A stretch of 64,000 nt of DNA, taken from positions 29,292,639 through 29,356,638 of the forward strand of contig NC_092866.1 in the NCBI RefSeq assembly GCF_032062135.1, written 5' to 3'. The DNA is from Pyxicephalus adspersus (lineage: Eukaryota; Chordata; Amphibia; Anura; Pyxicephalidae). The notes under the pieces were generated by a model that saw only the letters and a program-made list of their open reading frames with translations, searched no databases and had not been told where the DNA came from. Below, one piece after another: positions 11,068 through 22,757 of the stretch (positions within the stretch are counted from its first letter, which is position 1; each line of letters opens with the position of its first letter). The position numbers and the translations under genes were made by a program.

Positions 11068-12967
11068 TCAACAGGTGTCTATCCACCGATGTCTTATGGA
11101 ATCAGAGGGGGAGGGAGCTGTTTTGAAGCAGAAAAAATGAGGGGTCATCTGGGACAGTATATTCTGTAAATTTTTGTACAATTTCTCTGAATTTATGCCA
11201 GAATGCGCATAGTATTGGGCAGGACCAGAAAATGTGAAGTAGCATACCTTCCCCCACCAAATAGGTGCGGGTAGTGTGGTCAGGCGAGGAGTTAAGTAAG
11301 GCATATAGGGCAGATAATGGATGCCTGTCTGAACCTGCTCCTGTATACAGAGATTCGAAGGAAGTAAGAGATCTGGCAAGCCTGGCAACTTGCCTAGTTG
11401 TGCTAGGTCAGAAATCTGGAGCCAAGAGTTCCTGTGTAAAAAATCTAGTGCCCTGCATAATCCCATTTTATAGGGATTTACAAAATAAGGGTCTTCCCTA
11501 CCCGGTTCAAATGCTGGGTTGTCTAGAACCGGGTAAAGAGGTGATGGGGAAGGTTTAATATTGGGGCAACCTTATGACACACTTTCAAGGTAGGGCCAAT
11601 TAGAGGATGTTGTTTAAGTTTACCAAATTACTTTCCAGTCAAGGGGCCATTTTCAAACTCGGCCCTCCGGCTAACTGCTCCAGCCCAACCCTTTGTTTAA
11701 AAGAAGCATTTTTAGCCCACCCCACTCGCCTAACCAGGTGAGAAGCCAAGTAGTACGTATATAGATTAGGAACTCCTAGACCTCCCACTGCCTTGGTTCC
11801 CAACAATAGATTGCGATTCAATCTAGACCGGTGACTACCCCATATCAACTAAAAAAACGCTGTATGCACCCTATTAAAAAAGATTTAGGTATCCATTTTG
11901 GTAAAGGTCTGAAATAGGTATAGGAACCTTGGAAGAACATTAGTTTTATTCACCTGAACCCTGCCAAACCACGATATGGTAAGGGATTTCTATTTTAGTA
12001 AATCTGCTTTTATCCGTTGAAAAAGAGGTGAAAAATTCAACTGGAAAATTTGAGATAAATCCCAAATCCTAGAGATAGACTCCCAGATATCGAAAACCCT
12101 CCAGAGGTCCATTTGAAAGAGTAATTCCTCTCAATTTGTTCTTTTTGCCCGTGGATTAGAGAAATGTTCGGAGCATCTGACTTGCTATAGTTAATTTAAA
12201 ATTTCGAGAGCTATATACGTTCATTTCCTTCATAAGATTAGGCATGAAGATAACCGGATTGGAAAGCACAGACACACAAACGATCATCTGCAAAATATAT
12301 TTTATTCACAAATTTTAGTCCTGTGATATCAGGGTTAGCTCTAATAGCTCTTAAAAGAGGTTCTAGTGTTAAAATGAAAATAAGTTGGGAGAGAGGGAAG
12401 CCCTGCAAGGTACCATTCACTATGGGGAAATAGTCTAAAATAGTTCCTTTAACTCGGACTGCTGTTGACGGGCATGAATATATTGATCGTAATAAAGCTA
12501 ATGTTTGGACCCAATCCAATGTGTAACAAGGTTTGATTCATGAATGTCCAAATGACTCTATCAAACGCCTTCTCTGCATCTGTAGATAGCAGGAAGGTGG
12601 GTGTAGATTGTAAGTAAGTATCATCCTTCACCATCCCTGTAAATTTCTCCCACTTTTTAACATCAGTTGCACAACTATGATATCCTATGGGAAAACGCTT
12701 ATTGCGGATTGAAGGCATATGTCCCTCTTTGAAATGTGTTTATTGTAGAAATGCAGTCTGAGCTTTCAAACCATATAGTCTAGCAAGAACTGCTGTACAT
12801 TTTTCTGGAATGTTTAACATTTGAACATTATAAGAAAGTACCTTGATTGTCTCCACTATGGAGTCCACAAGGCCTGGCATAAAGTGATTCTTAGTTAAAA
12901 CAGGGAATAGGGGACCAGGAATTGGGGTGAACAAATGTAAGTAGATCGGGTTAGAAATTAGGTTCAA
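11068..12967 (-). pseudogene. LINE ORF2 remnant (endonuclease, RT, C-terminus)
   Basis: The first frame (12967-12740) ends with KVLSYNVQMLNIPEK and LKAQTAFLQ, the start of the apurinic-type endonuclease domain. The next (12718-12449) begins with endonuclease sequence (NKRFPIGYHS) and jumps to LLSTDAEKAFDRV, the first RT catalytic block. The following frame (12519-12238) has [21 protein letters not shown] and a YFADDRL-like block (RT motif with the catalytic Asp pair). Frames at 11848-11639 and 11466-11068 match the C-terminal GGLGVPNLYTYYLA region. About half the expected ORF2 length is missing between endonuclease and RT. Confidence 0.82.
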
Positions 12968-13499
12968 GAGGGGGGTTTGAGGTTAGTGTTGTCTAGAGAA
13001 TGCTATAATATTTATCAGATGCAGTAACCGGGCTGGTGGACCTAACGTGGTAAGTGGTTGGGGTAACGTGGAAAGCCAATGATGGGACTCCCACCCCAGC
13101 TACAATTGCAGGCAAAAAAAAATTAAAGAAAAAAATTAAACTGGAATGTATGCTGTTTTTGGAGGGGATAGACACAGACCCCTATAATTTACAGAAATCA
13201 AGACAGTAAATAACCAATTTCCTTCAATCTAGAGGGTGAACTGTTTTGTATGATTTCTTTTACAAAGTTAACAACAGGACAGAGTAAAGTTAGCTCATTA
13301 AAGAAAATACAATTATCTGGAATAGGCAATTTGCACATGTGGGCAAGTAATAAACATTATCAATATAAACCTAAGTAACAAAAAGCCAGGTCACATGACC
13401 CATTTGTGTAAGATCGACAGTCATCTTGCAGGCTTTGCTTTATAATACATATAGATTAAAATTAAAGGTATTTGCAAAGCTTGCAAACAGATAAAACCA

Positions 13500-14665
13500 G
13501 GATGATCTCACCAATCTTGCAGCTTTCAGCGGCAAGTGTTCTTAGGAGGTGTGGTGTCTTGAGAACGAGCTCTTTTCTTGGCTGCTAATTGCTATAGGTT
13601 GAGCACCTTTGTAGTTGGCGCCTGCAAGTCGGGGAGATCAATCTCCGTGAGGTTAAAGGCATCTAAAATATCTAGTAAATCTTCTTCCTCAGTGTTGCTG
13701 AGCACCCATATTTGAAGGCAGTAATTAAATCAGTAGCGGATGTTTTGGGTGCGCAGAACTTCTAATAATGGTTTTAGTGATTTCTGTTAAACCAGCATGT
13801 GTCAAGATAAATCCTGGAGTAGCATAACCTGGGAATCATTGTAGAGGATGTCATCTTGTTCCTGAGCACGTTTTATATTGTCGTCTTTGAGTCTATAAGC
13901 ATGTATGCAACAAATAACAACCCTGGGGCGTCTGGGATCTGAGGATTTCAGGCCTATAGCCCTATGGATTCTATCAATTTCCAGGGGAGTGTCCTTTGGC
14001 TTAGATAGTACGGAGGTAAAGAAGGCTGTGGCTGCTGCGTGAAAATCTTTGGCTTCTACCGATTCTGGTAAACCTCTGGTGCGTGTATTGTTGTGCCTGG
14101 TTCACAAGTATTTGCTCCAGTAAGGCGGAGTGCTCCTTAAGTATGGAAATATGATTGTGACATGTGCCCTGAGATCGTTAGTCGCCTTCTCTGCTTCTTT
14201 AATGCTGTGCGTCATGTCACATTTAGGATCTTTTTAAACTTCTCAAAATAGTTTATAGTAGTAGTAGTAGGGATATTATGTTATTTATGTTAAGTTTTCC
14301 TGTCCCACTGTGTGGATGTATGATCTGTGCTGGGCTTTGTGAAGCTTGGAAAGGCTTATCAGAGTTGGTAGGAAAGGGGGCATGGTGCTGTGGGCTCACC
14401 TCTGAACACTCTGCCTCCTCCAAGCCTTGGAATCCTCCTGAAAATCATTGCTGCTGGAGCAGTGAATCAAGCAGGGACATAGTGGAGCCAGGCATCCCTC
14501 CTTCATCTAAACTAAGAGGGGGGTATTGATCAAATCCTCCCTGCTCTGTGTCCGTGCCTCTGACTTCTGGGGAGGGAGAGACACCAATCTTCCATGACTG
14601 TGACCCGCTGGGTGTATTAGCGGAATCCCACATGGTTCTTCTGCCCATCTGTGTCCAAAAAAAAC
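13500..14665 (-). pseudogene. LINE ORF1 remnant
   Basis: A frame open to about 14445 starts with MGRRTMWDSANTPSGSQSWK. It is followed in broken frames by a coiled-coil-like stretch (about 14250-14080, Leu/Lys/Glu-rich) and then by blocks resembling the L1 ORF1 RNA-recognition and C-terminal region (near 13990-13700, including RRPRVVI-like and AGLTEITKTIIR-like segments). The order coiled coil, RRM, C-terminal domain is that of L1-clade ORF1. It would have encoded the nucleic-acid-binding chaperone of the LINE RNP. Confidence 0.6.
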
Positions 14666-14699
14666 CAAAACAGATCATCGGTATTAGAAGCTGAAAGCA

Positions 14700-14795
14700 G
14701 GTAGCCCCAATTTAATGTACAGCGCTGCGTAATATGTTGGCGCTATATAAATCCTGTTTAATATTAATAATATTAATAATAGCCGGACAGGAGCT
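14700..14795 (+). repeat. Short repeat tail (CTGCGTAATATGTTGGCGCTATATAAAT type)
   Basis: The phrase GCGCTGCGTAATATGTTGG followed by CGCTATATAAAT and an ATT-rich run resembles a 3' tail of short interspersed repeats frequent in frog sequence. Diverged relatives occur near 15970-16040 and, in reverse, near 19270-19320 and 38235-38290. The full SINE body is not recognised here. Confidence 0.45.
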
Positions 14796-15560
14796 GTGTC
14801 TCCATGCTACCTATCCACTCATCAGCCCAAACATTTTTTCCAAATATTAACTTCAAAAATATATCATTTTACAACACAAATCAATTTAATTATTCAAAAG
14901 GTGTACCATTTACATTCACTTACGTAGGATGCTTGCTTTTTAAGAGACACATTGATAACAAAGGGGCCAAACTTAGTTCAAGAGATATCCATGTCCATCG
15001 GACAGTGACACAGGGAACTCCTGTGGTGTCACTGCCTGATGTTTCCTTCCTTTCCCTGAGCTAGTTGTAAAGTAGAAACTCCCCTCACTGGCTAGTATGG
15101 AATCGAGGCTCTGTCTCTAATGTGCAGCCTCTGGTCAGATTGAAATTAAGATAAAATGTTCTTCTGTCTATGGGTGGTAGTGTGTCTGAAGCCCATGTGG
15201 GGCTAGCAGATTATCTGCTTAGCAGGGGTCTCCAAGTGCTAATATCATCAGGTATTTGAATATAGCAATCAGGGGAGCCTTTCCTTATTTAGTACAGTTT
15301 AGTTTAGTATTGAGCAAGATTTTTTTTGTTTCTTGAATAAATTGATTCCTCCATTAATGCATGACTTTCCTGGGCCTTGTGGCACTGTACTGAATACTTG
15401 CCACATTTTGCTAAACATGGACATGGATATCTCTTGAGCTAAGTTTGGCTTCTTTGATGTTCTCAACATGTCCCTTGGCTAGCGTTCATTCTATGTAAGT
15501 GAATCAATGTATATTGTACACTTTTTGATGAGTTAAATTAAATAATGTTAGTGTATAGGT
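14796..15560. other. Unassigned sequence
   Basis: No coding exon, TIR or named family could be supported. Confidence 0.3.
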
Positions 15561-16254
15561 GATTACTAGGGATGAACTAGAAGGCCTCTGACAGTCTCGC
15601 AAAAATTTCCCCGAAATTCTGGTGGGTTCGCGAGATTTAGGCAAATTGATTTAGCGGATTACATTAAAGTCGATGGGCTGACTTTAAACATATTTAGCAA
15701 AGCCCCTATACATGTTAGAACCACCAAATTTGCTATGTAAGTGTAAGAGAACAGTGGCAACAAGGACAAAATACAAAAGTTAAAAAAGACCTTGTGGTTT
15801 TCCAGAAAATGGCAGGCAAAGTGACAGCAGGCAAATAGGATTTTTGCGTGATGGACAGCGTCCAGAATGCAGCACAAACATTAGAACATTGAGAAATGGT
15901 GAATTCAACCCACTAGCAACAGTCTCTGCCATCAAAACAGCAGGAAAACACTTTGCTATTTAATGTACGCACCCCTATTGAATTTACATAGCTGCATAAT
16001 ATCTTAACGCTATATAACAATAAAAAATATAAGTCCTGTTTATTATTATTATTTATAATAATAATAATAATAATAATAATTGGTAACTGGCATCATGACC
16101 TGGATGACATGTGTTAGACATGCCACCCATAAAGTTGTGGACAAGTAGTGCGGTAACATTAGGCAAAAGGATGGAGGACCAGAGAGGGAGTGTGGGTAAG
16201 CAAGAGCAGTAGCAGTGTGTGGCCTCTGGTGAGCTAACGCCAGGGAGACTGAAT

Positions 16255-17440
16255 TGGTAAGAGTCATGGAAAGCTGAGTGTAGTGCATCGTCATTGCCAC
16301 CCAGAAGTGTACAATTTTAGTGAATGGAGTACTAACAGGCGGCAGCAGCAACAGAAGGAGGAGGAAGCAGAGGGACCGCAAGACGAAGTGGGAACCGCAT
16401 TGGTAACTGGCATCTCGAGCTGGGTGTAGTGCATCGTCAATGCCAACCAGAAGTGTGTAATACAATTTTTGTGAATAGAGTACCGACAGGTGACAGCAGC
16501 AGGAGGAGGAGACGGTGGGCCCTGAGACGGAGCGTGGACTGCATTGGTAACTGGCATCTAGAGCTGGGTGTAGTGCATCATCAATGCCACCCAGAAGTGT
16601 TCAATATTAGTGAATAGAGTACTGACAGGTGGCAGCAACAGCAGCAAGAGGAGGCGGTGGGACCTGAGAAGGAGCGTGGACCACATTGATAACTGGCATT
16701 TAGAGCTGGGTGTAGTGCATCGACAATGACACCCTGCAGTGTGTAAAACAATTTAGGTAAATGGAGTACTGGCATCTAGAGCTGGGTGTAGTGCATCATC
16801 AATGCCACCCAGAAGTGTTCAATATTAGTGAATAGAGTACTGACAGGTGGCAGCAACAGCAGGAGGAGGAGGCGGAGGGCCCTGAGACAGAGCGTGGAGC
16901 GCATTGATAACTGACATCTGGAGCTGGGTGTAGTGCATTGTCAATGACACCCAGAAGTGTGTAATACAGTTATATTGAATAGAGTACTGACAGGCGGCAT
17001 CAGGAGAAGGCGGTGGCAGCAACAGCATCAGGAGGAGGTGGTGGACCCAGAGACAGAGCGTGGAGTGCATTGGTAACCAACATCAAAAGGTGGGTGTAGT
17101 GCATTGTCAATGACACCCAGAAGTGTGTAATACAGTTGTATTGAATGGAGTACTGACAGGCGACAGCAGTAACAGCATCAGGAGGAGGCGGAGGAGGAGC
17201 ATTGACCGCATTGGTAACTGGCATCTAGAGCTGGGTGTAGTGCATTGTCAATGACACCCAGAAGTGTAATACAATTTTTGTGAATGGAGTACTGACAGGC
17301 GGCAGCAGCAACAGCATCAGGAGGAGGCGGTGGACCCCAAGATGGAGCGTGGACGGCATTGGTAACTGGCATCTAGAACTGGGTGTAGTGCATCATCAAT
17401 GCCAACCAGAAGTGTGTAATGCAAATATTGGAATTTGTGA
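16255..17440. repeat. Minisatellite, ~145-bp period, nine units
   Basis: The word TGGGTGTAGTGCAT (or one-base variants) occurs at 16275, 16421, 16565, 16707, 16783, 16925, 17091, 17232 and 17380. Spacings are 146, 144, 142, 76, 142, 166, 141 and 148. Each unit also contains ACCCAGAAGTGT, GAGTACTGACAGGCGGCAGCAGCAACAGCA and a GGAGGAGGCGG purine run. One unit is truncated. Overlapping open frames on both strands here (up to 170 codons) reflect the repeat, not genes. Confidence 0.92.
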
Positions 17441-17966
17441 TTAAACGTAGAAGGGCTGCTGTGGTCTGTGGTGCCGGAAGCGATAGGAAGGTAGACGGTA
17501 TTGCTAGTTTGCATCATGAAGTGGATGACATAAATGCCAACACTCAATCTTACAATACTTAGCTGAAAAACTAGGCAAAGGCAATGGTACCTATCAGTGT
17601 GGCAGTACTGGGAGTTTTTATCTGCAGTTTGTTGGCCTCCCGGAAGCAGCAGAAATGTAAAGTAAATTGCTAGCTGGCACAATGGCAAGCATGAAACTGG
17701 CGAAGAATGCCACCCTTGGACTGTGTGATAACTAGCAGAAAAATTCAACCAAGGCAGGCTCAGCTGACAGGGTGTTTGGTGATAGGCAGCCACAGACTGT
17801 GGGTTCACAGTGGAGCAGTGTGGGTTCACAGAGGCATCTTGGTTGGCCTAGTGAGTCCTTGTGTCAGTCAATCAGTGACATCTGCAGTGGGGATATGATA
17901 GTTGTTAGTAACCCACTTTTCATTCATTTTCAAAAAGGTGAGGCGATTGACATTTTCCGTCGACAG

Positions 17967-18600
17967 TCATGATTGGTTTTCCGTTACCACTCCGCCAGTG
18001 GCACTGAAGGTTCTTTTGGACAGAACACTGGATGCCGGACACAAAAGAAGCTTGATGGCATAGTGTACCAACTGCAGGCAGATTTCAAGCGTGTTGACCC
18101 AAAAATTATTGGTGTCACTACTGTCAGGACAGGCATCCTCCTCATAACTGCTGTCGTCAACACCACCACCAGCCAGAAAAGAGCCAACGTAATCGTGCAG
18201 CATACGCTTCATCCGTTCATCCAATCCCCCCTGCCTTGGCCTACACTTTTGGATGCGTGCGGCTTGCTTCCACAACTGCTGATGCTGCTGCTGCCGTCGC
18301 TACAGAAGGATTCCGTGGAGGCAGTGTCCGCCTGAGCTCCCTGTGTAGAATGTGGTGCACGGAACTTCTGACACAGCCGGTCGCATATAATTCTGCTCAG
18401 GTGGGCTCATCCCCAGTCTGTTGCTGTTGCCTTTCCTCTACATCTGTTTCAGAACTGTTGCTAGCCCTTACACGCACCGGTGGTTCCCAGGTGGCATCTC
18501 GGTCATCATCACCTTGAGGACCCAGTCCACAATACTCTCAACATGACGTGACTGTATGATGGTTTGCTGCCCCTGTTGCAGGTTGCCCAACGCCACGCCT
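17967..18600 (-). pseudogene. hAT transposase C-terminal (dimerisation) region
   Basis: The minus-strand frame 18275-17967 ends with LLLCPASSVLSKRTFSATGG followed by VVTENQS. This is the conserved hAT C-terminal block (l..pasS...ER.FS..g.i....R), here with Lys for the usual Glu and Gln for the usual Arg. Upstream (18600-18280), in a broken frame, is a Ser/Glu/Gln-rich linker. No N-terminal BED finger or catalytic Asp region is found. It is a decayed transposase, possibly part of the 15.6-18.6 kb element. Confidence 0.75.
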
Positions 18601-18654
18601 TCCCCTGCGTCTACCACTCACCTTTTACTTATTCGGAAAAAAATGCACTTCTAC

Positions 18655-19200
18655 CAAAAAGTTTCTTTGGTAAATAGTAAGTGGTATCAGAATTAAATAT
18701 CTGTATTTTTTTTGGAAAAAAAGACATTTTTCTGGCTTTTTTGATAGCAAGTGAAATCAGAAAAAAAAATATCTTTATGTTTTCGAGAGAGATACAGAAT
18801 TTTTTCTGGCTTTTTTAATAGATAGCAAATGGAATCAGAATAAAATATCTTTATTTTTTTGAGAGAAATACAGATTTTTTTCTGGCTTTTTTAATAGATA
18901 GCAAGTGGAATCAGAATAAAATATCTGTTATTTTTTGAGAGAATATTTCCTGGCTTTTTGATAGCAAGTGGGATCAGAATAAAATATCTTTATTTTTTGA
19001 GAGAAATACAAAAAATTTTCTGGCTTTTTTGCTAGATAGCAATTGGGATCAAAATTAATAGATAGCAAGTGCTATTTGAATTAAATATCTGTATTTTTTG
19101 AGAGAAATACAGAAATGTTTCTGACTTCTGGCTTCTCCTTAAAATGTTTCTGACGTCTCCTTAAAATGTTTCTGACTTCTGGCTTCTCCTTAAAACACAC
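18655..19200. repeat. Tandem repeat, ~70-76 bp period
   Basis: A unit containing ATAGCAAGTGG(A/G)ATCAGAATAAAATATCT, a T-run, GAGAGAAATACAG and TTTCTGGCTTTTTTAATAG repeats about six or seven times with anchors near 18675, 18746, 18817, 18897, 18961, 19037 and 19062. A shorter repeat (TTCTGACTTCTGGCTTCTCCTTAAAA) follows at 19118-19195. Confidence 0.85.
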
Positions 19201-19439
19201 CAAAAATTAAAAAATGAAATAAAATAATTATATTACAATATAATTAGTCAGTATTATTAAACAGTATTTATATAATACCAACATTTTATACAGCACTATA
19301 CGTTAAGTAGCACTGTACAAAAAATAGACCAAAGCCAAGTACTGTGTGTTTTAGGGTCCTCTAGATTTACCTGTCCAGGTCATACCGAGATTCCATTGTT
19401 GATCTGTATTTTTCCTAAAATACAAAACTTCCAAATTGA

Positions 19440-20620
19440 TTAACAACACTTTACTTTCTGATGGAGGTTCCAAACAGCTTGGTCACCTATTCCTGACCCT
19501 CTACAATTCATAGTTTCCTTGTACTCTCTTTTAAAAGCTCTGAACTCTTCTAAGAAACTATTTAGTTGAGTTTTCAGTTGGTCATTCTCAGCCTGTAAAG
19601 AATTGTTTTGTGCCCTTTGTATTTTTGAGAGAGACCACTGGCTTATGCTTATGAAGATGGGTCCCCCAACTTGTTGAATACACCTCAGTATCACGTCTGT
19701 ATGTTTTATATGGGCGTTGGTTTATCCTCTTTTCAGTACAAAGAGACAAACAAAATCTGGCAATATGGCCAAATAGTCCACAAGCATAGCATCTTATCTT
19801 GTAAAAGGTATTAAAACATTTATTTACCTCTGACACAGGTTTAGGCTGAGCACCTGGAAAATTAGCAGCCTTTTATGACTGTGTACAGTACAAAGGAATG
19901 GTTTTATTGGAGCTATGACCTTGCCTACAAACACTGGATGAGGCCACTGTCCTACTATACAAACAAGACACACCAGTTTAATTTGCATGTGGGAGTTGTA
20001 CAACTCTCTCCTTGCCTAAAGCTATAGAAGGACATTCTTTTTTATTATCAAACTAATCCTTCTCCAGAGGCAATGTTTTGTTCTCTCTTTCAATTTGCTG
20101 GTTACTCTTGACAATGGCAGCAGCCTTACTTATGGACATGTCATCTGCACAAGCTGGTGCAGTGTTTTTACCTTGGCCCAACTGGTTAGCAATGGCTGCC
20201 CTTCCTTTAAGAACAGTAAATAGTTTGTATCAGCTGCGCCTCTCTCTTCTTGCACTTGGTGTGGTCAATGGGTTTGCCTTTTTTCATTTCTGACATTTGC
20301 TCTTGAGCAACTTTATAGGCACTAGTAAGGTGACCACACTCAGTCTCAGGATTCAATAATAACTGCTTGTATTTAATTTGCCTTGAGCAGATCTATAATT
20401 TTTAACTTGCTCTTCATGGGAAGATCTGATCATCTGATCATTTAAGGTGGAAGTGGTATTTAACTGGTGAAGTAAATCTTGGTTGGCTTTTTCCATTTTT
20501 ATTATTTTCTCTTTAGAACTTTGTACCAGGTCTTCTAATGTATTCATTCTGGCACTCATGGCTATGCAGGCTTCATACATACCTGCCATTGCTAGGCTTT
20601 TTAACTTTTATTCTTTTTAC
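19440..20620 (-). pseudogene. Retroelement gag-like remnant (coiled coil and CCHC zinc knuckle)
   Basis: On the minus strand a Met-initiated frame (20589-20353) is rich in Leu, Glu, Lys and Gln with heptad character, suggesting a coiled coil. After several stops, the frame 19836-19588 carries CYACGLFGHIARFC, a perfect C-x2-C-x4-H-x4-C retroviral-type zinc knuckle. Another coiled-coil-like frame follows (19630-19440). The order helical region then zinc knuckle is that of gag proteins of LTR retroelements; some LINE ORF1 proteins also have it. No protease, RT or LTR was recognised next to it. The reading frame is heavily broken. Confidence 0.6.
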
Positions 20621-20721
20621 AGGTTTTAGTTTGCTGGTCAAATAGTTCCTGCACATATGCCCATGGAGAGGTGAAACATAAAATACACAGCAATATTGTT
20701 TAATATCTAGATATAGGAACT

Positions 20722-21126
20722 TCAATCAGTACAATATATAGTATATATACAATACAATACAATATACAATATTTCTCTCTCCAATCGCCCCAGGTACAGG
20801 TTGGCATATGTGGGATCACATCTCATCCACCCCCTGTACCAGGGGGTACCATCAAATGTCAAAACATTCCTCAGCAGAATATATTGTAGGAGACAGATAT
20901 AGGATTCATTATGTCCTTTTAATGTTTTGCTGGTTTCCCCCAAGAATATTTCATTGATCTTTAAGCCTTTTCCCGTAATACTTGAGTAGAGGGCCTCCAA
21001 GTCGATGGCCACGAATAGGGCCTCTTTGGGAATACATAGATCTTCAATAGCTTTCAATGAATCCGGAGTGTCCTTTAAAAAAGAAGGTAAACCAAAAACA
21101 AATGGTCTTAAGTATTTATCTAACAA
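20722..21126 (-). pseudogene. Penelope-like element RT fragment
   Basis: The frame has LDKYLRPFVFGLPSFLKDTPD, then LFVAIDLEALYSSI with the palm Asp intact, and later a stretch ending in DPTYANLYLGRLE, matching the Penelope block (P.ya.l.l...E). These are fingers and palm of the Penelope RT without the YADD-type motif and endonuclease. It is closely similar to the fragment at 7413-7700, so both probably derive from one subfamily. Confidence 0.85.
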
Positions 21127-21169
21127 TTACCTATCATTGGAATAAATGCTGTCAATACCTAATACAGTA

Positions 21170-21770
21170 GAAGATTCTGAAGAGTCAGCAACATTCTTAT
21201 TTACCCCCTGCAAACTCTTCCATTACTACTCAAAGATTCAGATGTTAAACAATTAAACAAGGCCGTGTTCCATTTCCTTTGACAGGGCATGAAACCACGT
21301 ATTTTGTTACAGAAACTTTATCTGCCAAAGAGCGAGGGTGGTGTACCCAACGTTAGAGTGTTTTCTAATTGATTGGTATAAGGCCTCCTCAGTCTATACA
21401 GACTTTCACAACCTAATGTTCTTAGGTGGGAGAGGGATTTTCCGACAGAGGATTTGGTAAGAAAAGTATTGGAGGGCTACAACGGGGTGCACCAGGTCAT
21501 CAAGAATGAATGTTCAACTTTATCCTCAACTCGTTTACTCGTTATCGAGCTGCCCTTCCCTCTCCCTTTAAATATAAAGAGGGTTATGTCAAAGAAGCAT
21601 TGCGGGGCAGGATCCTATTTTAGATATATATATGTGCATCACATTGATAAAATCATTTTCGCTGTACCAATGTAGTTCATACATATCTTGGGAACATCAT
21701 TCAAAACCTTAAAGATTTGTTTAGCTGTTTGATTTGTTTGTTTTTTTGCTGGCTGCACCACCGTATATAC
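21170..21770 (+). pseudogene. Tx1/L1-type LINE ORF2 C-terminal fragment
   Basis: Translation of 21235-21480 gives NKAVFHFLWQGMKPRILLQK, then LPKSEGGVPNVRVFSN and a downstream RLSQPNVLRWERDF-like stretch. This matches the post-RT C-terminal domain of L1-clade LINEs (FlW.g..pRi....L..pk..GG...P). It is 5'-truncated and contains a stop. The plus orientation is opposite to the LINE at 11-14.7 kb. Confidence 0.75.
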
Positions 21771-21864
21771 CCCCACTTGTTTACTCATCTTCCTTCTCTT
21801 CTTACTATCTCAACACCGATCTACCCGACTCCCTATCAGCCCCCCCCTCATTCTTAAATATTAT

Positions 21865-21890
21865 TATTATTATTATTTAGAAGCAGGACC
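21865..21890. repeat. ATT microsatellite
   Basis: A run of about seven ATT units separates the LINE tail from the next dispersed repeat. It could be the degenerate tail of the LINE. Confidence 0.7.
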
Positions 21891-21894
21891 AATA

Positions 21895-22757
21895 GGAGGG
21901 GAGATATGTAGTGGTGGGAAAAAGTGAGGGTTTCAAAAGACAGAAAAAGATGGGTAGACAGGTTTTAAAAAATTGGTTTGAGTGCTCTTTAAATGAGCAA
22001 AAAGTATTATCAAGCCAAATAGGATGAGAAAGACCATTCTAGAAAGTCAGGGGCAGCTCTAGAAAAGTCTTGGAGCTGTGTATGTAATGAGGTTATGAGT
22101 GAGGAAGTCAGTAGTAGGTAATTGAAGGAGTGAAGAGCGCGGCTAGGGGAGTATTTTTTTTTACTAGGTCAGAAAGGTAAGTGGAACAAAAACTTTGAAG
22201 GCAAAGCACAGGAGCTTGAGATACAGCAGTAAAGGTGTGGTGGGAAGGATAGATGAGTGTGGCTGCAGCATTCACAATAGATTGTAGAGGAGAGTCGGGT
22301 TAGTGCAATACCAGAGAGAAGGATGTTATAGTAGTCCAGACGAGAGATGATAAGAGCATGTACAAGGAGTTTGGTGGTCTCTGGGGACCGGTAGGGGTGG
22401 ATTTTGGATATGTTGTGCAGGTAAAAGTGACAGGACCTGGAAATGTTCTGAAAATGAGGGGTAAATGAGAGGGCAGAATCAAAGGTGACACAAAGATGAC
22501 ATGCCTGAGGTGAGGGACGAATAACAGTGATTTTAATAGTTAGAAATATGTTAGGGGAGATTTGGAATGTGAGGGGGGCCAGGGTGGAGGAATGGGCATG
22601 GAGATCAGAGGGAATTGGATCAAGCTGACAGGTAGTAGATGAAGATGATGAGAGAAGAGAGGAGACTTCATCCAGAGTAACAGGGTTGAGGGAGGTCAGC
22701 GATGATTTACAGGTGGAAGGGGTGGGTATGGTTGGAATGGCACGGTGAGCAGGGACA
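21895..22757 (+). repeat. Dispersed repeat, left part (split by insertion)
   Basis: A purine-rich sequence with phrases such as GAAAAGTCTTGGAGCTGTG, GTAGTCCAGACGAGAGATGA and GGTAAAAGTGACAGGACCTGG. I recognise this type as a repeat found many times in frog and fish genomes but cannot name the family. It resumes at about 24404 with AGTAGGTGGCCATGTCTTGG, so the two parts are one element interrupted by 22758-24403. Confidence 0.6.

Larger units (their letters stand above)
11000..14700 (-). mobile_element. Tx1/L1-type LINE, internally deleted
   Basis: The minus strand carries, 5' to 3', an ORF1-like region (about 14665-13500), the start of ORF2 (endonuclease, 12967-12665), an RT segment (12660-12245) and the ORF2 C-terminus (11850-11068). 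The distance from ORF2 start to RT is far too short for a full-length element, so it carries an internal deletion. Many frameshifts are present. The 3' end is near 11000. Confidence 0.8.
15565..18640 (-). mobile_element. hAT-like region (transposase C-terminus plus minisatellite)
   Basis: TAGGGATGA at about 15568, followed by a CGCGAGATTTAGGC block, resembles an hAT terminus. The minus strand at 17967-18600 encodes an hAT transposase C-terminus. Between them lie a microsatellite of TAA units (16045-16080) and a ~145-bp minisatellite. The opposite terminus and an 8-bp duplication were not found, so treating the whole stretch as one element is inference. Confidence 0.4.

Noticed and set aside
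16255..17440. Regularly spaced repeats that could suggest a CRISPR-like array
   Set aside because: The whole ~145-bp unit repeats, not short repeats with unique spacers. This is a eukaryotic minisatellite.
17317..17829. 170-codon open frame, minus strand
   Set aside because: About a third lies in the minisatellite and the rest has no recognisable motif.
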